A stretch of 13,490 nucleotides of DNA from an uncultured Oscillospiraceae bacterium (GTDB lineage: Bacteria > Bacillota > Clostridia > Oscillospirales > Acutalibacteraceae), in NCBI GenBank assembly GCA_958354085.1, contig CATWUX010000052.1, positions 1-13,490 of the forward strand, in the 5' to 3' direction. Made by a program: the position numbers and the translations under genes. Numbering within the stretch: the first letter of the stretch is position 1; each line of letters begins with the position of its first letter. Shown one piece after another: positions 7,128 to 13,490 of this stretch. The notes under the pieces were generated by a model that ran no database searches, was not told the DNA's origin, and was given only the letters and a program-made list of their open reading frames with translations.

Positions 7128-7834
7128 GTGCGGTTTTTAAAAGGGAATTTAAAACGTTTTTTACATCCCCTATCGCGTATTTTATTCTGGCCATTATCTT
7201 TTTCTTTGCCGGACAGGCCTTTGTCTTGGCGAACGTACAGTACGGCATGGCGGATCTGTCTTATGTGTTCAATATGCTGTTCACGGTTGTGCTGCTGATC
7301 ATTTTGCCGATTTTGTCCATGCGCCTGTTCAGCGAGGAGAAACGTCAAAAAACGGATCAAGCGCTGCTGACCGCGCCGGTCAGCCTGACCGGTATCGCGA
7401 TGGGCAAGTTTTTGGCCGCGCTGTCTGTTTTTGCCGTGAGCATTTCGATCACGCTGGTGTTTGCCATCATCATTGCCACGCAGGTCACACCGGACTGGAT
7501 GGTGATCATCGGCAACTTCGTCGGAATGCTGCTGCTGGGCGGTACGATCCTGTCGGTCGGCCTGCTGATTTCCAGCCTGACAGAAAGCCAGTTCATCGCG
7601 GCACTGGGCACCTTTGTGGTGTCCTTCGGCCTGCTCAACATCGACGGCGTGACCTCCCTGTTCGGTTCGGGCAAGGTGGTAACGGCGATCGTGGATTTTC
7701 TGTCCATCAGCCAGCGGTATAACGATTTCACCATCGGTGTGCTGCACTATGACGATATCCTGTTCTTCCTGACGGTGCAGGCGCTGTTCATTTTCCTGAC
7801 GGTGCGTGTGCTGGACAGCAAGAGATGGAGCTGA
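7124..7834 (+). CDS. ABC-2 type permease, GldF-like
   Basis: Integral membrane subunit of 236 residues with six predicted helices, at about 17-37, 47-66, 95-118, 126-151, 156-173 and 210-230. Between helices 2 and 3 lies the conserved amphipathic stretch SMRLFSEEKRQKTDQALLTA (65-84), the hallmark of the ABC-2 permeases found with GldG-type proteins. It probably contacts the ATPase. The ATG at 7124 is preferred over upstream in-frame starts because it has AAGGAGGG eight bases before it and overlaps the ATPase stop by four bases, and because the family begins with a short cytoplasmic helix just before helix 1. The next gene starts ten bases after the stop. The substrate cannot be read from the sequence. 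Confidence 0.9.
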   Translation: MSAVFKREFKTFFTSPIAYFILAIIFFFAGQAFVLANVQYGMADLSYVFNMLFTVVLLIILPILSMRLFSEEKRQKTDQALLTAPVSLTGIAMGKFLAALSVFAVSISITLVFAIIIATQVTPDWMVIIGNFVGMLLLGGTILSVGLLISSLTESQFIAALGTFVVSFGLLNIDGVTSLFGSGKVVTAIVDFLSISQRYNDFTIGVLHYDDILFFLTVQALFIFLTVRVLDSKRWS

Positions 7835-7844
7835 GGGGAGGACG

Positions 7845-9617
7845 ATGAGAATGAACAAGAAACCTGAGAATACGCCGGATATCGAAAATCAGGACGCGTT
7901 GTCCGCGGAGCAGACGGCCGATATGCCGGAAGAGACCGAAGGCGCGGCGGAAGCTGCACAAACGGCGGAGGCACCCTTGGCGGACGAGGCGGCCGAGGAA
8001 ACGGCTGCGGAAGAAGAAACCACGGCGGAAGAGAACGCGGAGGAAGAAGCCGCCGCGGATGCCTCCGAGGAGGAAGCGGATAAGGCGGAAACCAAGCCGG
8101 CGAAAAAGAAAAAATTCAACAGCCGGAAATTCAAGTTCGGCGCAACGGCGACAGCGCTGACGGCGGCGGTCGTGGCGGCGGTCGTACTGCTGAACGTGGT
8201 GGTCGGGATATTGGAATCCCGCTTCCCGCTGAATATCGACTTGACAAAGGATCAGACCTACTCCCTGTCCGATGCGAGCATCGAGGTGCTCAAAGGCATT
8301 GATAAAGAGGTCAAGGTAGCGGTTTTTGCCGAGGAAAAGGTATTTACACAGGGCGCATTCAGCTCCTCTGACTTGAACACCATTCTGCGTCAGTATTACG
8401 AGGCGCTCAATCGGGCGGTCTCGCTGTCCGGTAACAAGGTCACCGTGCAGTATGTGGATACCAGTGACCCGGTGGCGATGACGGCTTATAAAGATTATGA
8501 TGTGGAATCGGGAGATACCTTGCTGCTTTGCGGCGACCGCTCCCAGATCATCAAGATATCCGATTTGTACGAGCAGTCGGGCGACGGCTACTATTCGCAG
8601 ATCACATATACGTCTTTGGCGGAGCGGGCGCTGGTGTCCAAGCTGAGCATGGTTACCCGTGAGAAGATCACCGGCATGGTGTTCTTTACACAGCACGACG
8701 AGAGCTCCAGCGTGATGAGCGCGCTGCAGGATCTGTATAAGCTCAACGGCTACGAGGTATCCGAGCTGAACCTGTCCTCGCAGCAGGAGATCGCGGAGAA
8801 TGTGACGACCGCGGTAATCGCGGCGCCGACGAAGGATTATACGGACGATGAGATCAAGCGGCTGCGCGATTGGCTGAGCAACGACGGCAATCTGGGACGC
8901 AATCTGGTCGTATTCACCGATTACAAAGCGGATTGCCCCAATCTGTATAAGTTCCTGAAAACCGAATACGAAATTACGGTTACGAGCAATCTGGTGCAGG
9001 AGACCGATTACAACAACACCTATCGAACCGGCCTTTCGTATAACCCGTATTATATCTACGGGACGGTCGCTTCCAGTGATTTCACGGCGGATCTGGTTGA
9101 AAAGCCGGTTGTCGCCGGGCTGAACCGTCAGCTGCTGCTGGGCGCCGGTACGGATCAGGAGAAGGAGTCTCTCACCAACCATGCGCTGCTGACCTTCGGA
9201 GAAAGCGCCCGCCTGATTTCGCTGGAAAATGCGCTGAGCGAAGAGGAAAAGACGGAAGATGTGCTGATGAAAGCGGACGAGTATCCGATCGTTTCGGTTG
9301 CCTATGCGCATAAATGGACCTATGTGGACAACAAGTCGGTGGAGACCAATGTGCTGGTATCCGGCAGCATCGAGCTGGCAAATTCGGTCTTGCTTTCCAA
9401 CGGCAATTTGTATAACGAAGAGCTGCTGCTGAGCACGGTCAACGGCATGGTCGGCATGGAGGATACCGTGCAGATCTCCGGCAAATCGATGACGCAGACG
9501 ACCACGGAGTTCAGCGCGACGGCGGCAATGGTCATGCTCGTTGTGTTCCAGTATGTGTTGCCGATCGGTATTCTGGTAATTTGCCTGGTCGTGTTCCTGA
9601 GAAGGAGGCACTTATGA
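7845..9617 (+). CDS. GldG-like ABC transporter auxiliary protein (ABC_transp_aux)
   Basis: Membrane-anchored protein of 590 residues with a large extracytoplasmic domain. Residues 1-85 form a Glu/Ala-rich acidic tail (about 29 Asp/Glu). KKKK follows at 87-90, then helix 1 (about 98-121), the motif LNIDLTKDQTYSLSDAS (129-145) typical of GldG-type proteins, and a long outer domain. A C-terminal helix at about 562-585 ends in RRRHL. The basic clusters place both ends inside the cell. GldG proteins accompany an ABC ATPase and ABC-2 permease, but their biochemical role is not settled; the outer domain may bind substrate or couple transport to surface material. The start at 7845 is favoured by the short gap after the permease and a GAGGGGAGG box; ATG 7851, two codons later, is almost equally good. 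The stop overlaps the next start (ATGA). Confidence 0.88.
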   Translation: MRMNKKPENTPDIENQDALSAEQTADMPEETEGAAEAAQTAEAPLADEAAEETAAEEETTAEENAEEEAAADASEEEADKAETKPAKKKKFNSRKFKFGATATALTAAVVAAVVLLNVVVGILESRFPLNIDLTKDQTYSLSDASIEVLKGIDKEVKVAVFAEEKVFTQGAFSSSDLNTILRQYYEALNRAVSLSGNKVTVQYVDTSDPVAMTAYKDYDVESGDTLLLCGDRSQIIKISDLYEQSGDGYYSQITYTSLAERALVSKLSMVTREKITGMVFFTQHDESSSVMSALQDLYKLNGYEVSELNLSSQQEIAENVTTAVIAAPTKDYTDDEIKRLRDWLSNDGNLGRNLVVFTDYKADCPNLYKFLKTEYEITVTSNLVQETDYNNTYRTGLSYNPYYIYGTVASSDFTADLVEKPVVAGLNRQLLLGAGTDQEKESLTNHALLTFGESARLISLENALSEEEKTEDVLMKADEYPIVSVAYAHKWTYVDNKSVETNVLVSGSIELANSVLLSNGNLYNEELLLSTVNGMVGMEDTVQISGKSMTQTTTEFSATAAMVMLVVFQYVLPIGILVICLVVFLRRRHL

Positions 9618-11155
9618 GCAAACAACTCCGCACCCTGCTGATTGCGGGCGTATCCATTGTAGCGCTGGGCGGGCTGCTGGCCGTTTTGCTGCTGCTGCCG
9701 GAGCAGACCGGCGCATCGTCTTCGTCGGAAGCTTCCTCTACCGCTTCATCGGATCCCAGCATCACGCTGACGGACAAATCCAAGGACGCAGAGGGCCAAG
9801 CGGTGGAGCAGCCGGTGAAAAAGATTGAGGCAACGGTGGGAGACAGCACCTTTGTGATCGAGCCGAACGCCGATAAGCAGATGGCGGTGACCAAATACCA
9901 AAATCTGCCCATCCATTCCACCCGTATTGACAGCCTGTGCAGCGATCTGGCCAGCCTGACCGCCTCCAAGGAGATTGGTACGCCGGAGGATCTGGCTGCC
10001 TACGGGCTGGCAGAGCCAAAAGCCTCGATGACCGTCACCTATCACGACGACACCGTATATACGATGGAGCTGGGAGATGAAACGCCGCTGAAAGACGGGT
10101 ACTATCTGCGCGACAAGGAGAAAGGAACCGTGTATGTCGTCGATACGTATGTCGGCGAAGAGCTGCTGCAGGAAGATACGATGTATATCGGTACCTCGCT
10201 GATCACGTCGCCGACGGTGGACAGCGAAAAGGGCGGCACGGCGGGCGTGCGCGATATGGAACTCAGCGGCACCGTGCGGGCGGGGCGTCCCTTGGCCCTG
10301 CGCATGGTGACGACCGAGGATAATCTGGTGGATATGTATGCCTCTTATGTGCTGACCAAGCCGTATTTTAAAGGAGTGGACAGCACGGCGATGGAGACGC
10401 TGACCAGCGGAATGCTGACGCTCACGGCGAACAAGGCGGTCGTGCCGTTCCCCACCAAAGAGCAGAAGACAGAATATGGTTTTGATAATCCCTATTCCGT
10501 AGCCAAGCTGCATCTGGCGGTTTCCACGACCGTCAAGGAGGATCCGGAGGACGAGGAATCCGCGGACAAAACCTCCTATTACGATGTGCGCGAGCATACG
10601 GTAATACTGGGCAAAAAGGATGAGGACGGCAATTATTATGCCATGATCGACGACTATGATGTCATCTATCTGGTGTCGCCCTCGTCGGTTCCCTGGGCGG
10701 AGACGACGTACAACGATATCGCCACCACGATGCTGTTCAGCAAGATGATCACGGACGTCAAGAGCGTGACCGTGACGGTCAACGGCAAGCAGACGGTGTT
10801 TGAACTGACGCATTATCCGGACGCCGAGGAACGGGATGACCAGATGGTAGTGACGGTGGACGGCAAGCAATACAGCACGCCGAATTTCCGTTCGCTGTAT
10901 CAGGTGTTTATGATGATCCAGCGCAACGGCGACCCGTCCGGCGAAGTGTCCGGCGAGCCGGAGCTGAGCATTCAGCTGACGCCGATTGACGATAAGCAGG
11001 AAACCATCACGGCGAAGCTGTATAAGTTTGACGCCAGCGAATACACCTGCGTGTTGGGCGACGGCGATGTGTACAGCGTGAAAGCCAGCTCGGTTGACCG
11101 CACCATCAAGCAGATCGAAAACTATCTTGCCGGAAAAGACGTTTCCACGAACTGA
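9614..11155 (+). CDS. DUF4340 membrane-anchored extracytoplasmic protein
   Basis: A 513-residue protein with one N-terminal helix (about 7-29), no lipobox cysteine, a Ser-rich linker (34-47) and a long extracytoplasmic region. DUF4340 features are visible twice: DLAAYGLAEP (126-135) with MELGDETPLKDGYYLR downstream (151-166), then EYGFDNP (287-293) with VILGKKDEDGNYYAMIDD (330-347). The repetition suggests two related beta-rich modules. DUF4340 proteins commonly follow GldG-type genes and their function is unknown. Here the gene is last in the operon, overlaps the GldG-like gene by four bases and has AAGGAGG five bases before the ATG, so it is probably a fourth component of the same complex. 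C109 and C479 are its only cysteines. A strong terminator follows. Confidence 0.88.
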   Translation: MSKQLRTLLIAGVSIVALGGLLAVLLLLPEQTGASSSSEASSTASSDPSITLTDKSKDAEGQAVEQPVKKIEATVGDSTFVIEPNADKQMAVTKYQNLPIHSTRIDSLCSDLASLTASKEIGTPEDLAAYGLAEPKASMTVTYHDDTVYTMELGDETPLKDGYYLRDKEKGTVYVVDTYVGEELLQEDTMYIGTSLITSPTVDSEKGGTAGVRDMELSGTVRAGRPLALRMVTTEDNLVDMYASYVLTKPYFKGVDSTAMETLTSGMLTLTANKAVVPFPTKEQKTEYGFDNPYSVAKLHLAVSTTVKEDPEDEESADKTSYYDVREHTVILGKKDEDGNYYAMIDDYDVIYLVSPSSVPWAETTYNDIATTMLFSKMITDVKSVTVTVNGKQTVFELTHYPDAEERDDQMVVTVDGKQYSTPNFRSLYQVFMMIQRNGDPSGEVSGEPELSIQLTPIDDKQETITAKLYKFDASEYTCVLGDGDVYSVKASSVDRTIKQIENYLAGKDVSTN

Positions 11156-11182
11156 TTTCCGAAAAAGCAACCTAATCAATCG

Positions 11183-11229
11183 GCCCCCCGGATGCAGAAA
11201 CCGTTTGTGCATCCGAGGGGCTGTTTTTT
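11183..11229 (+). terminator. Intrinsic terminator of the ABC operon
   Basis: A 14-base-pair stem with a single C/A mismatch (11183-11196 with 11208-11221) is followed two bases later by six T residues (11224-11229). It lies 27 bases after the DUF4340 stop and before the uvrC promoter, separating the two transcription units. Confidence 0.93.
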
Positions 11230-11240
11230 GTGCGGAAATA

Positions 11241-11249
11241 TGCTATACT
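11241..11249 (+). promoter_or_regulatory. Probable uvrC promoter (extended -10)
   Basis: TGC-TATACT at 11241-11249 forms an extended -10 element. The -35 at 17-base spacing (CTGTTT) is poor and lies in the terminator tail. The predicted start near 11256 would give a leader of about 70 bases. Since the strong terminator lies just upstream, uvrC needs its own promoter, and this is the best candidate. Confidence 0.5.
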
Positions 11250-11325
11250 ACTATTATCTTTTCATTGAAAAATCGCTGTTTTGCTCATTTTTCATCCCCG
11301 CGTTCTCTGAAAGGAGGCGAGACGC

Positions 11326-13182
11326 ATGGCGACCAACCCGAAATTGGCGGAGCTGCGCAAGCAGGCGATGGCACTGCCGCTGCAGCCCGGTGTATACATC
11401 ATGAAAAACGCGCAGGATACCATCATCTATATCGGAAAAGCCAAAGCGTTGAAAAACCGCGTCAGCCAGTATTTCGGCTCGGATACCAACCACCCCGAAA
11501 AGGTGCGGCAGATGGTGCTGCATGTGGATCATTTTGACTATATCGTGGCGGACAGTGAGTTTGAAGCGCTGGTGCTGGAATGTTCGCTTATCAAGCAATA
11601 TGCTCCCAAATACAATATTCTGCTCAAAGACGACAAGGGCTATCACTATATCCGCATCACCCCGCCGCCGTATTCCCGTATCAGTGAAGCCAAGCAGAAG
11701 CTGGACGACGGCGCGCGGTATCTCGGCCCGTACGTCAGCTCCTATGCGGTGCGGCAGGCGGTGGACGAGGCGTGCAAGGTGTTTGCGCTGCCCACCTGCA
11801 ATCGCACCTTTGCGTATGGGCAAAATCGGGAACGCCCCTGCCTGAATCATTATATCCAGCAGTGCTGCGCGCCCTGCTCCGGCCGTATCCGGGAACAGGA
11901 TTATGCCGAGCGGGTGGCGCAGGCGGTGGAGTTTCTCACGCAGGGCAGCGCGAAAACCTTGCAGCTGCTGACCGAACGGATGGAGGAGGCAGCGGAAAAG
12001 CTGGAATTTGAAAAGGCTGCCCGCCTACGCGACCGGATCGCCGCGATTCGCCGGTTGAGCGAAAAGCAGAAGGTCGTGATGTCCCGCGTCGAGGAACAGG
12101 ACGTGATGGCGGTCGCGCAAGGCGCGGGCGGCGCGTGTTTTGAGGTGTTCCGCTTTACCGGCGGCAGTCTGTATGACCGCGAGCATTTCCTGCTGAATGA
12201 GCTGGAGGATCTGGGCGGTCTGCCCGCCGCGCGCGCCGAATTCTTGCGGCGGTATTACACGATGCGCGAGACGGTGCCGCCGCAGGTGACGATGGACGGC
12301 GAGGTGGAGGATGCGGAGCTGCTGGAACGGTGGCTGAGCGAAAAGGCCGGGCGGCGGGTGCATATTGTGCTGCCCCAAAAGGGCGAGCAGGCGCAGTTGG
12401 TTGAGATGTGCCGGAACAATGCCGCCGAGCGTATCGCACAGCAGACCGGTATGGCGGGACGGGACGCCGCTGCGCTGGATGAGCTGGCGCGGCTGCTGGG
12501 CTTGTCTGCGCCGCCGGCGTATATCGAGTGCTACGACATTTCCAACACAGCGGGAAGCGATAACGTGGCCGGTATGGTGGTATATGAAAACGGGCGGCCG
12601 CTGAAATCGGCGTACCGCCGCTTTCAGATTCGCAGCGTGGACGGACAGGACGATTATGGCTCCATGCGGGAGGTGCTCAGCCGCCGCATGGAGGAATATG
12701 AGCGGCATAAGGCGGAGGGGAGCGGTTTTGGGCGCTTGCCGGATCTGATCCTGCTGGACGGCGGCAAGGGACATGTGGCGGCGGTGAAGCCGGTCGTGGA
12801 TGCGTACGGGTATGGGATTCCGGTGTATGGGCTGGTCAAGGACGATCGGCACCGCACGCGGGCAATCGCAGCGGACGGCGGCGAAATCGCGATCCAATCC
12901 AAGCGCACGGCTTTTACGCTGTTATCCTCTATTCAGGAGGAGGTGCATCGCTGGGCGATCGGTTATCATCGCCAGCGGCGAAAAAAGAGCAGCATTGCCA
13001 CTACGCTGACGCAGATCGAGGGTATCGGAGAAACACGCGCCAAAGCGCTGCTGCGGCAATTCGGGTCGGTACGCGCGGTACGGGAGGCCACACTGGAGCA
13101 GCTGTGCATGGTAAAGGGGATTACCCGCCCGGCGGCAGAAGCGATCCGCCGCTATTTTGATGAGCCGTCCGGCGAAGAGTAA
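11326..13182 (+). CDS. uvrC: UvrC, excinuclease ABC subunit C
   Basis: Nucleotide excision repair nuclease (618 residues) that makes both incisions around lesions marked by UvrAB. The N-terminal GIY-YIG domain has GVY (22-24), YIG (35-37) and the catalytic-type Glu E81. A cysteine set, C158, C172, C180 and C184 (plus C181), matches the region where E. coli UvrC binds an iron-sulfur cluster. The UVR (UvrB-binding) motif is at about 223-238. The RNase H-like endonuclease half carries D404 in ECYDISNTAG, D478 in LDGGKG and H541 in EEVHRWAI. Two helix-hairpin-helix motifs end the protein (about 564-582 and 595-611). The length is normal and all active-site positions are present. The ATG has AAGGAGG eight bases upstream. 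It is probably monocistronic, reading towards the tRNA gene. Confidence 0.97.
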   Translation: MATNPKLAELRKQAMALPLQPGVYIMKNAQDTIIYIGKAKALKNRVSQYFGSDTNHPEKVRQMVLHVDHFDYIVADSEFEALVLECSLIKQYAPKYNILLKDDKGYHYIRITPPPYSRISEAKQKLDDGARYLGPYVSSYAVRQAVDEACKVFALPTCNRTFAYGQNRERPCLNHYIQQCCAPCSGRIREQDYAERVAQAVEFLTQGSAKTLQLLTERMEEAAEKLEFEKAARLRDRIAAIRRLSEKQKVVMSRVEEQDVMAVAQGAGGACFEVFRFTGGSLYDREHFLLNELEDLGGLPAARAEFLRRYYTMRETVPPQVTMDGEVEDAELLERWLSEKAGRRVHIVLPQKGEQAQLVEMCRNNAAERIAQQTGMAGRDAAALDELARLLGLSAPPAYIECYDISNTAGSDNVAGMVVYENGRPLKSAYRRFQIRSVDGQDDYGSMREVLSRRMEEYERHKAEGSGFGRLPDLILLDGGKGHVAAVKPVVDAYGYGIPVYGLVKDDRHRTRAIAADGGEIAIQSKRTAFTLLSSIQEEVHRWAIGYHRQRRKKSSIATTLTQIEGIGETRAKALLRQFGSVRAVREATLEQLCMVKGITRPAAEAIRRYFDEPSGEE

Positions 13183-13238
13183 GAAGTATAAAAGGTTACC
13201 TGCATGTATAAAAAATCCGATAAATCTGTATTTTACGC

Positions 13239-13267
13239 TTGCTTTTGCGGTAAGGATGTGCTATAAT
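13239..13267 (+). promoter_or_regulatory. Promoter of the tRNA-Pro gene (extended -10)
   Basis: A consensus TATAAT (13262-13267) is preceded by TGC (13259-13261), making an extended -10, and by TTGCTT (13239-13244) at 17-base spacing. The expected start near 13274 gives a leader of about 48 bases before the mature tRNA. The surrounding 130 bases are AT-rich compared with uvrC, as is usual for a promoter region. Confidence 0.82.
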
Positions 13268-13273
13268 CTCTAA

Positions 13274-13310
13274 CGCAGTGTAAATCGGCAGGGCATTTGC
13301 CGTGTCTGCG
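13274..13310 (+). other. Leader stem-loop of the pre-tRNA
   Basis: Two nested complementary pairs, CGCAG (13274-13278) with CTGCG (13306-13310) and CGGCA (13286-13290) with TGCCG (13298-13302), can fold into one interrupted hairpin starting at the expected transcript 5' end. There is no U-run. It may shape the pre-tRNA leader; this role is inference. Confidence 0.35.
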
Positions 13311-13321
13311 GAAGAGAATAT

Positions 13322-13398
13322 CCGGGTGTAGCGCAGATTGGTAGCGCGCTTGAATGGGGTTCAAGAGGCCGCAGGTTCGACTCCTGTCACTCGGACCA
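13322..13398 (+). tRNA. tRNA-Pro, anticodon GGG
   Basis: A 77-base cloverleaf with an encoded CCA end. The acceptor CCGGGTG pairs with CACTCGG (one G-U), the D stem is GCGC/GCGC, the anticodon stem is CTTGA/TCAAG with loop ATGGGGT, and the T stem is GCAGG/CCTGT with loop TTCGACT. The anticodon GGG lies at 13356-13358 and reads the proline codons CCC and CCU. The discriminator base is A. GTAGCGCAG and GGTAGCGCGC in the D arm are typical of proline tRNAs. A promoter lies upstream and a terminator two bases downstream, so it is a single-gene unit. Confidence 0.96.
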
Positions 13399-13399
13399 T

Positions 13400-13442
13400 A
13401 AAGAAACGCTTATTTTGATAAAAAGTAAGCGTTTCTTTTTTT
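13400..13442 (+). terminator. Intrinsic terminator of the tRNA-Pro gene
   Basis: A perfect 13-base-pair stem (13400-13412 with 13426-13438) is followed by a run of seven T residues (13436-13442) that overlaps its 3' arm. The loop (TTTTGATAAAAAG) can pair further. It starts two bases after the tRNA CCA end. Confidence 0.92.
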
Positions 13443-13473
13443 GCCTAAATCCCCTTGATATAAGGGCTTTCGC
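13443..13473. repeat. Short imperfect palindrome beyond the tRNA-Pro terminator
   Basis: The core CCCTT-GATAT-AAGGG (13452-13466) is flanked by AAA/TTT and GC/GC in mirrored positions (13443-13449 and 13468-13473), with small interruptions. It could be a second weak hairpin, a protein site or part of an attachment site next to the tRNA. Nothing else in the last 48 bases is recognisable, and the window ends too soon to tell. Confidence 0.35.
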
Positions 13474-13490
13474 GGTTTTTATGAAGAAAA

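Noticed and set aside
7788..9611. Minus-strand open frame opposite the GldG-like gene (607 codons), longer than the sense gene
   Set aside because: Length alone is tempting, but the product is a His/Arg/Gln/Ile-rich shadow, while the sense frame has membrane helices, a GldG motif, ribosome binding sites and operon overlaps.
9746..11212. Minus-strand open frame opposite the DUF4340 gene (488 codons)
   Set aside because: Begins inside the intrinsic terminator and shows shadow composition; the sense frame has a signal anchor and DUF4340 repeats.

Overview
This 13.5 kb window comes from the chromosome of a moderately high-GC Gram-positive anaerobe of the Bacillota type, plausibly a clostridial or Oscillospiraceae-like lineage (lineage is inference). 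The clues are strong AGGAGG-type ribosome binding sites, sigma-A-like promoters with 17-base spacers, a consensus CIRCE operator for HrcA, ATGA start/stop overlaps inside operons, and a four-gene ABC cassette that is known from clostridia. Most of it is ordinary core genome. I found no transposase, integrase, CRISPR array or toxin gene.

Left part (1-5791, all minus strand): sbcD and sbcC overlap by four bases and encode the two subunits of the SbcCD (Mre11-Rad50 type) nuclease. Downstream lies htpG (bacterial Hsp90), cut by the left edge of the window so that its last roughly 40 codons are missing. htpG has its own promoter, with a CIRCE element across the expected transcription start. That predicts HrcA heat-shock control. 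No terminator is visible between sbcC and htpG.

Middle (5792-11229): a 364-base intergenic region holds two back-to-back promoters, one for sbcDC and one for a rightward four-gene operon. The operon encodes an ABC ATPase, a six-helix ABC-2 permease, a GldG-like auxiliary protein with two membrane anchors and an unusually acidic cytoplasmic tail, and a membrane-anchored DUF4340 protein. Together they look like one GldA/GldF/GldG-type ABC complex with a large extracytoplasmic part. The substrate is unknown. A 7-9-7 inverted repeat lies on the expected start site of this operon and is a candidate operator. A strong intrinsic terminator closes the operon.

Right part (11230-13490): uvrC (excinuclease ABC subunit C) with its own probable promoter, then a tRNA-Pro(GGG) gene with an extended -10 promoter, an encoded CCA end and a strong terminator. 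The last 48 bases hold a short imperfect palindrome just beyond the tRNA.

The least understood parts are the Gld-like ABC operon and its candidate operator. The DNA repair and chaperone genes look intact and conventional.
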